Part shown: in pieces, positions 8,612 through 17,714 of the stretch | How the letters are laid out: every line of letters starts with the position of its first letter | How positions within the stretch are numbered: position 1 is the first letter of the stretch | Notes under the pieces: generated by a model | The model's input: the letters and a program-made list of their open reading frames with translations, nothing else | Told to the model about the DNA's origin: nothing | Database searches by the model: none | Position numbers and translations under genes: made by a program | Assembly: GCF_001884735.1 (NCBI RefSeq) | Contig: NZ_MJAP01000003.1 | Coordinates: forward strand, 613,369-677,368 | From: Natronohydrobacter thiooxidans | GTDB taxonomy: Bacteria; Pseudomonadota; Alphaproteobacteria; Rhodobacterales; Rhodobacteraceae | DNA length: 64,000 bases | Direction: 5' to 3'

Positions 8612-9049
8612 ATGCTCAAGGACTTCTTCCCCTACCGGCTTGCCGTCACCTCTGCCGCGTTTTCACGGCTGATGGTCGATGTCTATCAGCGGCGCTTTGG
8701 TCTGGGGCGCGATGAATGGCGGCTTCTGTACCTGTTGGCCAGTGTCGAGGTCGAGACCTCTCTGGAGCTTGGTCGCAACACTTCACTGGACAAGGTGCAG
8801 GTCAGCCGCGCCGCAGACCGGTTGATCAAGAAAGGTCTGATCGCGCGAAAGCCCCTGGAAACGGATCGCCGCCTGTGGCTTTACTCCTGCACCGCGAAGG
8901 GGCGCGAGGTCTTCGCCGAAGTGCGCGCTCTGGTCGATCAACGATCGGAGGCCGTTTTGCAGCGCATGAGCCGCGAGGACCGCCTGGCTCTGGAACGTGG
9001 ATTGGCCGCGCTGCATCGGGCCACCGAAAGCGTTGCGGACGGGTCTTAG
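8612..9049 (+). CDS. MarR-family transcriptional regulator (candidate homogentisate-pathway repressor)
   Basis: The product is 145 residues, the typical MarR size. The winged-helix core runs from about residue 30 to 100 (LGRDEWRLLYLLAS, SLDKVQVSRAADRLIKKGLI, then a wing with ETDRRLWLYS). Translation from the ATG at 8612 is preferred: the upstream in-frame extension reads through the terminator and the operator palindrome. The palindrome in its own promoter is repeated twice before hmgA, so this protein rather than its neighbour is the better candidate for control of the homogentisate genes. The gene ends 1 bp from the end of a second, convergent MarR gene. Confidence 0.85.
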   Translation: MLKDFFPYRLAVTSAAFSRLMVDVYQRRFGLGRDEWRLLYLLASVEVETSLELGRNTSLDKVQVSRAADRLIKKGLIARKPLETDRRLWLYSCTAKGREVFAEVRALVDQRSEAVLQRMSREDRLALERGLAALHRATESVADGS

Positions 9050-9050
9050 G

Positions 9051-9515
9051 TCAGTCGCCCTTTTGGCGAAGGCCCGCCCCCCCCTTGGCCAGCTGCCGCA
9101 GGATCGACACCAGCTTCGCAGCCTCGTTCTGCCCCAAGGCATCGCGCAGGTGTTGGTCAAACCCTTGGGCCAGTTTACCAAGCTCGGCAAAGACCGTGTG
9201 GCCCTTCGGCGTCAGGGCCAGCACTTCCGCCCGGCGGTCGGTCGTGCTGGGCGTCCGCGACAGCATCCCGGCCTGCTCCAGCGCGGCGACGGCGCGGCTG
9301 ACCTTGGTCTTCTCGATATGGCTGATGGCGCAGATGTCGCGCGCGGTCATCGCGCCGAACTTGCCCAGATTCGCCAAGACCCGCCACTGGGTCCGGGTAA
9401 AGCCGTAGCGATCCCGGTAGACGGACTGGAATTCATGCGACGTCGCCTCGGCCGCCTGATTCAGCAGATAAGGCAGAAACTCATCAAGATCGAAGCGGCG
9501 TGTCGGGTCAGTCAT
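9051..9515 (-). CDS. MarR-family transcriptional regulator
   Basis: The product is 154 residues starting MTDPTRRFDLDEFLPYLLN. The helix-turn-helix and wing are clear (TRTQWRVLANLGKFG, TARDICAISHIEKTKVSRAVAALEQAGML, TPSTTDRRAEVLALT). The ATG at 9515 is chosen because the frame upstream begins only with a TTG and reads non-conserved sequence. It follows maiA on the same strand by 60 bp, so it may be the distal gene of a maiA-marR transcript. Its similarity in type to the neighbouring MarR could reflect an old duplication, but the sequences have diverged widely. Confidence 0.85.
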   Translation of the reverse strand: MTDPTRRFDLDEFLPYLLNQAAEATSHEFQSVYRDRYGFTRTQWRVLANLGKFGAMTARDICAISHIEKTKVSRAVAALEQAGMLSRTPSTTDRRAEVLALTPKGHTVFAELGKLAQGFDQHLRDALGQNEAAKLVSILRQLAKGGAGLRQKGD

Positions 9516-9575
9516 CGTCGGCAGGGTGCCCTGGTCATTTGCTGGCGGCACTATGGCACAGCCGCCCAAGACAAG

Positions 9576-10205
9576 TCACCCCTCAGGCTTGAACCGGTCG
9601 GGGTGGGCGGCGACAAAGGCAGGCAGCTGGCCAAGGGCTTCGGCGATGGCCGCAACGCGCGGGACGGGGCTCAGGTCAACCCCCCAGCGATGCGCATTGT
9701 AGATTTGCGGCACAAGGCAGATATCGGCCAGAGTGACGCTATCGCCAAAGCAGAATTGCCCATCCCCGTGCCGCTGCAACAGGCCTTCCAGCCCCTCAAG
9801 GCCCAGAGCGATGAAGTGCTGCATCCAGCCTTCCATCGTGGCGCCAAGGCTGACGGCGTGGCGGGCCACGCGCAGATTGCAGACGGGGTGGATATCAACC
9901 GCAACCGCATAGGCCATGGCACGGACCATTGCCCGTGCGCCAGCATCCTTCGGCAGCCAGCCTGCGGACCGGGTCTCGTTCAGATATTCAAGGATCGCCA
10001 GCGACTGGGTGAGGCTTGCGCCGTCGATCTCCAGCACCGGCACCAACCCCTGCGGATTTCGCGCGAGATTGTCGGCGCTGCGCTGCTCCCCGGCCACCAG
10101 ATCGACGGCCACCGACCGGTAGTCCAGCCCCAAAAGGTTCAATGCGATTCGCACCCGATAGGCTGCAGATGATCGCCAGTAGTCATACAGCACAGCATCA
10201 GCCAT
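9576..10205 (-). CDS. maiA: Maleylacetoacetate isomerase (zeta-class glutathione transferase)
   Basis: The product is 209 residues from the ATG at 10205, which has GGAG 8 bases upstream; an ATG at 10217 would add four residues. The N-terminal thioredoxin fold contains the zeta-class active-site signature [17 protein letters not shown] (usual SSCS/SSAS-type motif) and [13 protein letters not shown] for glutathione contacts; the C-terminal helical domain has [15 protein letters not shown]. It isomerises maleylacetoacetate to fumarylacetoacetate using glutathione. It is divergent from hmgA, whose enzyme makes its substrate, and they share the operator region at 10221-10262. Confidence 0.93.
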   Translation of the reverse strand: MADAVLYDYWRSSAAYRVRIALNLLGLDYRSVAVDLVAGEQRSADNLARNPQGLVPVLEIDGASLTQSLAILEYLNETRSAGWLPKDAGARAMVRAMAYAVAVDIHPVCNLRVARHAVSLGATMEGWMQHFIALGLEGLEGLLQRHGDGQFCFGDSVTLADICLVPQIYNAHRWGVDLSPVPRVAAIAEALGQLPAFVAAHPDRFKPEG

Positions 10206-10220
10206 CGCGCGCTCCATATC

Positions 10221-10262
10221 GTTACATTTGCAACTTTATCTTGACATCGTTGCATATGCAAC
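10221..10262. promoter_or_regulatory. Two MarR-type palindromes between maiA and hmgA
   Basis: GTTGCATATGCAAC at 10249-10262 is a perfect palindrome, and GTTACATTTGCAAC at 10221-10234 is the same element with one arm mismatch. Their centres are 28 bp apart. A TTGACA hexamer lies at 10241-10246 between them. The arrangement would let one repressor control both divergent genes. Confidence 0.75.
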
Positions 10263-10323
10263 TATAAACGCGGAGAACAAGGCGGACTCACTGGAGCTGC
10301 ATCCCATCATCCTGGAGGAGCGT

Positions 10324-11685
10324 ATGACCACTCATTCCTTGCCCGAGGGCATGATCCGTGCGGCGTCAATCGCGGGGCCGCATGAGGGCTATATGCCCGG
10401 TTTCGGCAATGACTTTGAAACCGAGGCGCTGCCGGGTGCCCTGCCGCAGGGGATGAACTCGCCGCAGAAGTGCAATTACGGGCTTTATGGCGAACAGCTT
10501 TCGGGAACGGCCTTTACCGCCCCCAGCCACCAGAATGAACGGACCTGGTGCTACCGGATCCGCCCCTCGGTCAAACACACCCACCGGTTCACCAAGATCG
10601 AAGTGCCGCATTGGAAATCCGCGCCCTGCATCGACCCTGATATCGTCAGCCTGGGCCAGTACCGCTGGGATCCGGTCGCCGTTCCGGGCGAGGATCTGAC
10701 CTGGATCACCGGCATGCGCACCATGTCCACAGCCGGGGATGTCAATACGCAGACCGGCATGGCCAGCCATATGTATCTGGTCAACACCTCGATGCAGGAC
10801 GAATACTTCTTCTCGGCGGATGGCGAACTTCTGGTCGTGCCGCAGGAAGGCCGTCTGCGGTTCTGCACCGAGCTGGGCATCATCGATCTGGAACCGCGCG
10901 AAATCGCCATTCTGCCGCGCGGGCTGGTTTACCGTGTCGAGGTGCTGGAAGGCCCCGCCCGCGGCTTTGTCTGCGAGAATTACGGGCAGAAGTTCGAGCT
11001 GCCGGGCCGCGGCCCGATCGGAGCCAATTGCATGGCCAACCGCCGCGATTTCAAGACGCCGGTCGCGGCATTCGAGGATCGCGAAACCCCCTCGACCGTC
11101 ACTGTCAAATGGTGCGGCCAGTTCCATGAAACGAAGATCGGCCATTCGCCGCTGGACGTGGTGGCCTGGCACGGCAATTATGCGCCCTGCAAATATGACC
11201 TGCGGACCTATTGCCCGGTCGGCGCGGTGCTGTTCGATCATCCCGATCCGTCGATCTTTACCGTGCTGACGGCACCCTCGGGGATCGAGGGGACGGCGAA
11301 TATCGATTTCGTGCTGTTCCGCGAACGCTGGATGGTGGCCGAAAACACCTTCCGCCCGCCATGGTACCACAAGAATGTCATGTCCGAGATGATGGGCAAT
11401 ATCTATGGCATATACGACGCCAAGCCCCAGGGCTTTGTGCCCGGCGGCATGTCGCTGCATAATTGCATGTTGCCGCACGGGCCCGACAAGGGGGCGTTCG
11501 AGCATGGCTCGAACGAACCCATGGTGCCGGTGTTTCAGGCCGATACGATGAGCTTCATGTTCGAAACCCGCTTCCCGCAGCAACTGACCCCATGGGCTGC
11601 GACGGCGGGTCATATGCAGGAGGATTATATCGACTGTTGGGGCAGCCTTGAGAAGAAATTTGACGGCACGCCGGGGGTGAAATGA
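10324..11685 (+). CDS. hmgA: Homogentisate 1,2-dioxygenase
   Basis: The product is 453 residues. It opens with the family's [19 protein letters not shown] and continues with [15 protein letters not shown]. The metal site is in [14 protein letters not shown] near residue 340 (His and Glu iron ligands), with a further His in the following segment. It opens the ring of homogentisate to maleylacetoacetate. The ATG at 10324 follows GGAGGAG; an upstream in-frame start would run through the operators. It overlaps fahA by 4 bp (ATGA). Confidence 0.97.
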   Translation: MTTHSLPEGMIRAASIAGPHEGYMPGFGNDFETEALPGALPQGMNSPQKCNYGLYGEQLSGTAFTAPSHQNERTWCYRIRPSVKHTHRFTKIEVPHWKSAPCIDPDIVSLGQYRWDPVAVPGEDLTWITGMRTMSTAGDVNTQTGMASHMYLVNTSMQDEYFFSADGELLVVPQEGRLRFCTELGIIDLEPREIAILPRGLVYRVEVLEGPARGFVCENYGQKFELPGRGPIGANCMANRRDFKTPVAAFEDRETPSTVTVKWCGQFHETKIGHSPLDVVAWHGNYAPCKYDLRTYCPVGAVLFDHPDPSIFTVLTAPSGIEGTANIDFVLFRERWMVAENTFRPPWYHKNVMSEMMGNIYGIYDAKPQGFVPGGMSLHNCMLPHGPDKGAFEHGSNEPMVPVFQADTMSFMFETRFPQQLTPWAATAGHMQEDYIDCWGSLEKKFDGTPGVK

Positions 11686-12938
11686 CTGGATTGATCCGCT
11701 CATGGGTGGAAAGCGCCAATGCGCCCGATTGCCCCTTCCCGTTGAACAACCTGCCCTGCGGGGTGTTCTCGACAGCCGACACGGACCCGCGCTGCGGCGT
11801 GGCCATCGGGGATTTCGTGCTGGATGTGGCGGGGCTGGAAGAGAAGGGACTTCTGTCGCTGACCGGCGGCCCGCTTCTGGACGTGCCCTTCTGGAACGAT
11901 CTCATGGAGGCCGGACCAGAGATCTGGGCCGCCCTGCGCGCGCGGTTGACCGCCCTGTTGGCAGAAGGCTCGGGGGACCGGGAAGCCGTCACGCCTTTCC
12001 TCGTGCCGCTGGCCGATGTGACGCTGCACATGCCCTTTCTGGTCAGCGAATACACCGATTTCTACGCCGGGCGGCATCACGCCTTCAATGTCGGCACCAT
12101 GTTCCGGGGGCCAGAAAATGCCCTGCCGCCGAACTGGCTTCATATTCCCATCGGCTATAACGGCCGGGCGTCTTCGGTCGTGGTGTCAGGCACCGATGTG
12201 CGCCGTCCATGGGGGCAGCTCAAAGGCCCGGATGATGCCGCGCCGCGTTTTGCGCCCTCGGCCCGGTTCGATATCGAACTGGAGATGGGCGCGGTAGTGG
12301 GCCAGCCTTCGGAAGGGCCAGTCACTGTGACTGAAGCCGATGCGATGATCTTCGGCTATGTCCTGCTGAACGACTGGTCGGCCCGCGACATTCAGGCCTG
12401 GGAATACCAGCCGCTCGGGCCCTTCCAGTCCAAGGCGACGGCCACCACGATCAGCCCCTGGATCGTGACGCGCGCGGCGCTGGAGCCGTTCCGCACCCCG
12501 TCCCCGGCCCGGGAAAAGCCGCTTCTGCCATATCTCGCGGAACCCGGCCCGATGCTCTATGACATCGCGCTGGAGGTCGGGCTCACGCCCGAGGGCGGAA
12601 CCGAGACCGTGATCTCGCGCACCAATTACGCCGAGATGTACTATTCGGCCGCGCAGCAACTGGCGCATCACACCACCTCGGGCTGCGCGATGAATGTGGG
12701 TGATCTGCTGGGGTCGGGCACGATCTCTGGCCCGGAAAAGGGCAATCGCGGCAGCCTTCTGGAACTCAGCTGGGGCGGCAAGGAACCCTTTGAGATCGCA
12801 GGCGGCAGCCGCAGCTTCATTCAGGACAATGACACCCTTGTCTTGCGCGGCCAATGCCGGGGCGAGGGCTATACAATCGGCTTCGGCGACTGCGTGGGCA
12901 AGGTGATCCCCGCATTGGCCGACCCCTATGCAAGATAA
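11682..12938 (+). CDS. fahA: Fumarylacetoacetase
   Basis: The product is 418 residues. An N-terminal SH3-like domain ([24 protein letters not shown]) precedes the FAH catalytic domain. That domain carries [18 protein letters not shown] (catalytic His and metal ligands), the Glu pair region [12 protein letters not shown], and [21 protein letters not shown]. It hydrolyses fumarylacetoacetate to fumarate and acetoacetate, the last step of the homogentisate route. It is translationally coupled to hmgA. Confidence 0.96.
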   Translation: MTGLIRSWVESANAPDCPFPLNNLPCGVFSTADTDPRCGVAIGDFVLDVAGLEEKGLLSLTGGPLLDVPFWNDLMEAGPEIWAALRARLTALLAEGSGDREAVTPFLVPLADVTLHMPFLVSEYTDFYAGRHHAFNVGTMFRGPENALPPNWLHIPIGYNGRASSVVVSGTDVRRPWGQLKGPDDAAPRFAPSARFDIELEMGAVVGQPSEGPVTVTEADAMIFGYVLLNDWSARDIQAWEYQPLGPFQSKATATTISPWIVTRAALEPFRTPSPAREKPLLPYLAEPGPMLYDIALEVGLTPEGGTETVISRTNYAEMYYSAAQQLAHHTTSGCAMNVGDLLGSGTISGPEKGNRGSLLELSWGGKEPFEIAGGSRSFIQDNDTLVLRGQCRGEGYTIGFGDCVGKVIPALADPYAR

Positions 12939-12949
12939 GGACTGAACCA

Positions 12950-13900
12950 ATGGCAAAGGCTTTCGCATCGCAGGGCGATATGGCGGAAAAGACGATCAGC
13001 TTTACCGAAGTGGGTGATGGGCTTTATGCTTTCACCGCAGAGGGCGATCCCAATTCCGGCGTCATCATCGGGGATGAGTCGGTGATGGTGGTCGAGGCAC
13101 AGGCAACCCCGCGACTGGCGCAAAAGGTCATCGACTGTATCCGGGGCGTCACCGACAAGCCGATCAGCCATGTCGTGCTGACCCATTACCACGCCGTCCG
13201 CGTGCTGGGGGCCAGCGCCTTCAACGCTAGCCAGATCATCATGTCAGAGGTCGCGCGCAATATGGTGGCCGAGCGCGGGCAGGAAGACTGGGACAGCGAA
13301 TTCCAGCGCTTTCCACGCCTGTTTCAGGGCCATGAGAGCATCCCCGGCCTGACCTGGCCGACCACCACCTTCAACGGCAAGATGTCCGTCTGGCTGGGCA
13401 AGCGCCGGGTCGATATCCTGCAACTGGGCCGCGCCCATACGGCGGGGGATGCGGTGGTGCATGTCCCCGATCAGAACGTGATGTTCACCGGCGATATCGT
13501 CGAGGCGCATTCGGCCTGCTATTGCGGTGACGGGCATTTCGCCGATTGGGGCAACACGCTGGAAGCGATCCGCGCCTATGATCTGGACGCCATCGCGCCG
13601 GGCCGGGGCGATGCGGTCGTGGGTCGCGCTGCGGTGAACGGCGCGCTGGACCGCACCAAGGATTTCGTGGACTCGACCTATAAACCCGTTGCCCGCGTTG
13701 CCGCCCGCAATGGCTCGCTGAAAGAGGCATGGGACGCCTGTCGCGCGGAATGCGACCCGAAGTTCAAGGACTACGCAATCTACGAACATTGCCTGCCCTT
13801 CAACGTCGCGCGCGCCTATGACGAGGCGCGCGGCATCAGCCATCCCCGCATCTGGACCGCCGCCCGCGATCTGGAGATGTGGGCGGCGCTTCAGGGCTGA
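12950..13900 (+). CDS. Metallo-beta-lactamase-fold protein of the homogentisate cluster
   Basis: The product is 316 residues from the ATG at 12950 (weak AAGGA upstream). The MBL fold is recognisable: an N-terminal VGDGLYAFTAEGDPNSGVIIG sandwich, the metal loop LTHYHAVRVLGAS (79-90), a GRAHTAGDAVVHVP segment holding a third His, and FTGDIVE. The canonical HxHxDH motif reads H79-Y-H81-A-V83-R84, so the Asp and His that normally complete the second zinc site are missing. At most one metal is expected, and the reaction is unknown. Its place between fahA and an aromatic hydroxylase suggests a role with ring-cleavage intermediates or thio- or lactone esters. Confidence 0.85.
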   Translation: MAKAFASQGDMAEKTISFTEVGDGLYAFTAEGDPNSGVIIGDESVMVVEAQATPRLAQKVIDCIRGVTDKPISHVVLTHYHAVRVLGASAFNASQIIMSEVARNMVAERGQEDWDSEFQRFPRLFQGHESIPGLTWPTTTFNGKMSVWLGKRRVDILQLGRAHTAGDAVVHVPDQNVMFTGDIVEAHSACYCGDGHFADWGNTLEAIRAYDLDAIAPGRGDAVVGRAAVNGALDRTKDFVDSTYKPVARVAARNGSLKEAWDACRAECDPKFKDYAIYEHCLPFNVARAYDEARGISHPRIWTAARDLEMWAALQG

Positions 13901-13921
13901 GAACCGTTCAGGGAGGACAAC

Positions 13922-15538
13922 ATGAAAGACCTTGTTCCGGAACGCTATGCATTGGCGTTCCGCCTGTACCCCTATGCGAAATCGCCCGATCAGGACGCCG
14001 CCAGCCCGGTGCGCCACAAGGTCGTGGTCGTGGGCGGCGGGCCCATCGGCCTTGCCACCGCGCTGGATCTGGGCCGCCGGGGCGTGCCGGTCGTGCTGCT
14101 CGACGACCATGAGGGCGCGGGCCTTGGCAGCCGGGCGCTGTGTTTCTCCAAGCGGACGCTTGAAATCTGCGACCGACTGGGCGCGGCGGGGCCGATGCTG
14201 GACAAGGGCGTGCAGTGGAATCTCGGCAAGGTCTTTCATGACGACCGGCTGCTTTATGCATTTGACCTGCTGCCCGAAACCGGCCATGCCTTCCCCGCCT
14301 TCATCAACCTGCAGCAACCCTGGTTCGAGAAATTCCTGCATGACGCCATCGTGCAGGCGCAGGCCGAAGGCGCCCCGATCGAGCTGCGCGGGCGCAACCG
14401 GGTTGATGCGGTGACCCCGGCCACGGATCATGTGGCGCTGGATATCATGACCCCGGACGGCCCCTACCAGCTTCAGGCCGACTGGCTGATCGCCTGCGAC
14501 GGGGCGCGCAGCCCCTTGCGCGGGATGCTGGGGCTTGCCTTTGACGGGCGGGTCTTCGAGGATAATTTCCTGATCGCCGATGTGAAGATGAAGGCCGATT
14601 TCCCGACCGAGCGCTGGTTCTGGTTCGAGCCGCATTTCAAGTCGGGCGATTCTGCCCTGCTGCACAAACAGCCCGACGACATCTGGCGCATCGACTTTCA
14701 GCTGGGCTGGGATATCGACCGCGCCAAGGAGTTGGAGCCAGCCAATATCCGCGCCCGTGTCGATGCAATGCTGGGACCGGATGTCGAATATGAGTTGGAC
14801 TGGTGCTCGATCTACACGTTCCAGTGCCGCCGGATGGACAAGTTCCGCCACGGCCGAGTGCTGTTTGCAGGTGATTCTGCCCATCAGGTCAGCCCCTTCG
14901 GCGCGCGGGGCGCGAATTCCGGCATTCAGGACGTGGACAACCTGGCTTGGAAACTGGCGCTTGTGCTGGACGGCACCGCGCCCGAGACGCTGCTGGACAG
15001 CTATGACGTTGAGCGGGTCCATGGCGCAGATGAGAATATCCTGAACTCGACCCGGGCGACGGATTTCATCACGCCGAAATCGCCGGTGTCGAAACTGTTC
15101 CGCAACGCGGTGCTGGAACTGGCCGAACATCTGCCCTTCGCGCGGAGCGTGGTGAACTCAGGCCGCCTGTCGGTGCCCTGCACCTATGACGGCTCGGTGC
15201 TGAACGGGGACGATCATCCCGCGATGCCTGCCCGGACGCGCCCCGGCAGCCCCTGCCCGGATGCGCCGGTCGCGGACGGTTGGCTGCTGCGGCGGCTTGG
15301 GCGCGGCTTCGTGCTGATGGCGATCAATACTGACGCGCCGGAATGCCTTGCGGCTCATGGCGTGCGCGTGCCGCGCCTCGCGCTGGACGCCACGCCAGAG
15401 CTGACAGCCCGTTATCTGGGAGAGGCGCGCCGGGCCGTTTATCTGATCCGCCCGGACCAGCATGTCGCCGCCCGCTGGGAGAGTTTCGACGAAAGCGCTG
15501 TCGCGGCCGCGCTTGCCCGTGCCATCGGAAAGGGCTGA
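13922..15538 (+). CDS. FAD-dependent aromatic hydroxylase (group A flavoprotein monooxygenase)
   Basis: The product is 538 residues. The FAD/ADP-binding motif is VVVVGGGPIGLATALDL near residue 37, the DG motif is IACDGARSPLRGMLG near 195, and the second FAD motif is FAGDSAHQVSPFGARGANSG near 318. These match the 3-(3-hydroxyphenyl)propionate hydroxylase/PHBH class, with a C-terminal thioredoxin-like tail. In this operon the reasonable role is hydroxylation of a phenylacetate- or phenylpropionate-type phenol to homogentisate; that substrate is inferred. It begins after GGGAGGA and is followed 3 bp later by a DUF2783 gene. Confidence 0.88.
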   Translation: MKDLVPERYALAFRLYPYAKSPDQDAASPVRHKVVVVGGGPIGLATALDLGRRGVPVVLLDDHEGAGLGSRALCFSKRTLEICDRLGAAGPMLDKGVQWNLGKVFHDDRLLYAFDLLPETGHAFPAFINLQQPWFEKFLHDAIVQAQAEGAPIELRGRNRVDAVTPATDHVALDIMTPDGPYQLQADWLIACDGARSPLRGMLGLAFDGRVFEDNFLIADVKMKADFPTERWFWFEPHFKSGDSALLHKQPDDIWRIDFQLGWDIDRAKELEPANIRARVDAMLGPDVEYELDWCSIYTFQCRRMDKFRHGRVLFAGDSAHQVSPFGARGANSGIQDVDNLAWKLALVLDGTAPETLLDSYDVERVHGADENILNSTRATDFITPKSPVSKLFRNAVLELAEHLPFARSVVNSGRLSVPCTYDGSVLNGDDHPAMPARTRPGSPCPDAPVADGWLLRRLGRGFVLMAINTDAPECLAAHGVRVPRLALDATPELTARYLGEARRAVYLIRPDQHVAARWESFDESAVAAALARAIGKG

Positions 15539-15541
15539 CCC

Positions 15542-15742
15542 ATGCTGATTACCACACCAAACCTGACAAAACCGGACGAGACCTATGCCGCGCTGATCGC
15601 CACTCATGAGGGCCTCAGCGAGGCCGGAAGCCACGCGCTGAACGCCCGGCTGATCCTGATCCTGATGAACCATATCGGAAACGATGCCGTGCTGGCCGAA
15701 GCCCTGCGATTGGCCAGAGATCCGGAATCCGCGCAGGGGTGA
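15542..15742 (+). CDS. DUF2783 family small protein
   Basis: The product is 66 residues, acidic and helical, with LNARLILILMNHIGNDAVLAEAL as its conserved core (residues 39-61). This is the pattern of DUF2783, a family of short proteins often found beside flavin hydroxylases. No signal peptide or membrane segment is present. The gene lies 3 bp after the hydroxylase stop and is the last gene of the homogentisate operon. It may be an accessory factor for the hydroxylase, but no function is established. Confidence 0.75.
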   Translation: MLITTPNLTKPDETYAALIATHEGLSEAGSHALNARLILILMNHIGNDAVLAEALRLARDPESAQG

Positions 15743-15820
15743 TCAGGGTATTTTCTGATCCGAGATGCGCCCATCCTTTCTCCGCTCCCGTTCAAACAGA
15801 CACCCCGGTCAAGTTTGGAT

Positions 15821-15865
15821 TTGCTCTGGCAGTACGATTAGGATAGTAATCATCAGTATACTGTC
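15821..15865 (+). promoter_or_regulatory. Promoter and shared palindromic operator of the extradiol dioxygenase operon
   Basis: TTGCTC (15821-15826) and TAGTAA (15844-15849) are separated by 17 bp. The sequence CATCAGTATACTGTC at 15851-15865 follows immediately, where transcription would begin. Its core CAGTATACTG is a perfect palindrome, and it matches the operators at 22879-22893 and 31276-31290. Confidence 0.65.
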
Positions 15866-15881
15866 AAAAATGGAGAATAAA

Positions 15882-16733
15882 GTGTCCTCAAACCCGATGC
15901 AGTCAGGTGCGTTCTTGCACCATGTCGCTTTTGAGAGCGCGCAGCCTGAACGGCTCGCGACATTCTATTCCAAGAACATGGATATGGACGTCATACGCAT
16001 CTCGGATACCGAGTTTCGCGCCGAAGGTCCGATGCGGCGTCTTGTGGCGGTGAAGGGAACCGACAAGAAACTTGCCTATGCCGGGCTGGCCTGCCGCACT
16101 CAGGATGTCGTGGACGCCATGCGCGCGCGTGCGCTGTCGCATGGGATCGACATTCTGGACAGCCCCTCGCCCTATTTTGACGACAAGGCCTTTGCCCTGC
16201 GCGACAATGACGGGCACCTGATCTGCTTTGGCATGGCGAAGGCGCAGACTGTGTCGTATCGGGCTGCGCGGCCCGGTCTGCACGCGCCGACGCAGCACCT
16301 GACCTTCGCGACCCAGGATCTGCCGGGGTTCAAGGATTTCTATGTCGACAAGCTGGGCTTCTTCCTCGCCGATCGCGTGCTGCATCCCGATGGCGACCCG
16401 GCGACCATATTCACCACCACCAACCACGAGCACCACACGATTGCGGCGTTCAAATCCGACCGGACCGGCGTCGATCATCACTCCTACGAGGCCGGGACGT
16501 TTGAGAACATCAAACTGTTCTGCGACCGCTTCGCTGCCAATGGCAATCTGGTCAGCTGGGGCCCGGGTCGTCACGGGCCGGGCAACAACCTGTTCGTGTT
16601 CTATGACGATCCGGACGGCAACTGGATCGAGATATCAGGCGAGCTGGAAACCATATATGACCGCGAGGTGATGGACTGGCCGCAAGAACCTCGCAGCCTC
16701 AACAAATGGGGTAAGGCAATCCTGCGTTCATAG
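15882..16733 (+). CDS. Extradiol ring-cleavage dioxygenase (vicinal-oxygen-chelate type)
   Basis: The product is 283 residues with two VOC domains, the size of type I extradiol dioxygenases. The C-terminal domain keeps the iron triad at the usual spacing: His139 (APTQHLTF), His199 or His200 (GVDHHSYEA) and Glu250 (NWIEISGE), so it is expected to be active with Fe(II). It would cleave a catechol next to its hydroxyls. A GTG start at 15882 is preferred because GGAG lies 6 bases upstream; ATG starts at 15870 and 15897 are possible. It forms an operon with the FAH-family gene 12 bp downstream. A protocatechuate- or methoxycatechol-type substrate is inferred from the regulon. Confidence 0.85.
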   Translation: MSSNPMQSGAFLHHVAFESAQPERLATFYSKNMDMDVIRISDTEFRAEGPMRRLVAVKGTDKKLAYAGLACRTQDVVDAMRARALSHGIDILDSPSPYFDDKAFALRDNDGHLICFGMAKAQTVSYRAARPGLHAPTQHLTFATQDLPGFKDFYVDKLGFFLADRVLHPDGDPATIFTTTNHEHHTIAAFKSDRTGVDHHSYEAGTFENIKLFCDRFAANGNLVSWGPGRHGPGNNLFVFYDDPDGNWIEISGELETIYDREVMDWPQEPRSLNKWGKAILRS

Positions 16734-16744
16734 GAGGAAAATCC

Positions 16745-17599
16745 ATGAAACTCATAAGCTTCACCCGTGTCGGCCGCATCGAATTCGGGGCCCTGACCGA
16801 GGATGGAATCATCGACCTCACCAGCAAGATCGCGCCGGAAATCACCTCGATCAAACGGTTGCTGGAGGCCGATGCGATGGACCGGGCGGCGACGCTGGTT
16901 GCGGCATCCAGACCCGCTCTGAAGATGTCGGACGTCACTCTGCTGCCCGTCATTCCGGACCCGGGCAAGATCCAGTGCGTCGGGCTCAACTATGAGGCCC
17001 ACCGCAAGGAAACCGGGCGGCCGGACAACAGGCAGCCGACAATGTTCGCGCGCTATGCGGACAGTCAGGTCGCCCACGGGCAGCCGATGATCGTGCCGGC
17101 GGTGTCGGACCGGTTGGATTACGAAGGCGAGATGGCGGTCATCATCGGGCGGGGCGGGCGCTATATCAAGGAAGCTGACGCGATGGATCATGTCGCGGGT
17201 TATGCCTGCTACAACGATGGCTCAGTGCGCGACTGGCAGCGCCATACCCACCAGTTCGGCCCCGGCAAGACCTTTCCCGGCACCGGCGCGTTCGGCCCCT
17301 ATATGCTGACCGCCGACGAGGTGCCGGATTACACGGCCTTCCCCATCCAGACCCGTTTGAATGGCGAGGTGATGCAGGATGCGAAACTGTCCGACCTGAT
17401 CTTTCCGCTCCCCTCGCTCATCGAATACATTTCCAGCTACACGCCGCTGTCGCCCGGCGACGTGATCATCACCGGGACCCCTGGCGGCGTTGGTGACAAG
17501 CGAGAGCCGCCGGTCTACATGCGCGAAGGTGATGTGGTCGAGGTCGAGATCGGCCCCTTGGGACTCCTGCGCAACCCCGTGGTCAAAGAGATTCTCTGA
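16745..17599 (+). CDS. Fumarylacetoacetate hydrolase-family protein
   Basis: The product is 284 residues with the FAH C-terminal fold from about residue 75 on: IQCVGLNYEAHRKETG, metal ligands in DYEGEMAVIIGRGG, CYNDGSVRDWQ, and TGTPGGVGDKREPP. The family includes hydrolases and decarboxylases of ring-cleavage products. It follows the extradiol dioxygenase with a strong AGGAGGAAAA ribosome site, so it probably processes the ring-opened product. It is clearly different from fahA at 11682 and from the FAH gene at 31309. Confidence 0.88.
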   Translation: MKLISFTRVGRIEFGALTEDGIIDLTSKIAPEITSIKRLLEADAMDRAATLVAASRPALKMSDVTLLPVIPDPGKIQCVGLNYEAHRKETGRPDNRQPTMFARYADSQVAHGQPMIVPAVSDRLDYEGEMAVIIGRGGRYIKEADAMDHVAGYACYNDGSVRDWQRHTHQFGPGKTFPGTGAFGPYMLTADEVPDYTAFPIQTRLNGEVMQDAKLSDLIFPLPSLIEYISSYTPLSPGDVIITGTPGGVGDKREPPVYMREGDVVEVEIGPLGLLRNPVVKEIL

Positions 17600-17667
17600 A
17601 CGGCGCAGATATAGGTGGGCGCGCTTGGCCCAGGCTGCCTTTGTCAGCATCCTGGCAGAAGATAAAT

Positions 17668-17700
17668 AACCGGCCGCGCGGACGATCCGCGCGGCCGGTT
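17668..17700. terminator. Bidirectional hairpin terminator between convergent operons
   Basis: A perfect 15-bp inverted repeat, AACCGGCCGCGCGGA and its complement, surrounds a 3-base loop. It lies between the stop of the FAH gene (plus) and the stop of the ligM-like gene (minus). The flanking A/T bases at both ends fit termination in both directions. Confidence 0.75.
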
Positions 17701-17714
17701 ACTTGTGACCGGGA

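Noticed and set aside
13244..15130. 628-codon minus-strand frame over the MBL and FAD hydroxylase genes
   Set aside because: It is an antisense shadow of two well-supported genes with conserved motifs on the plus strand.
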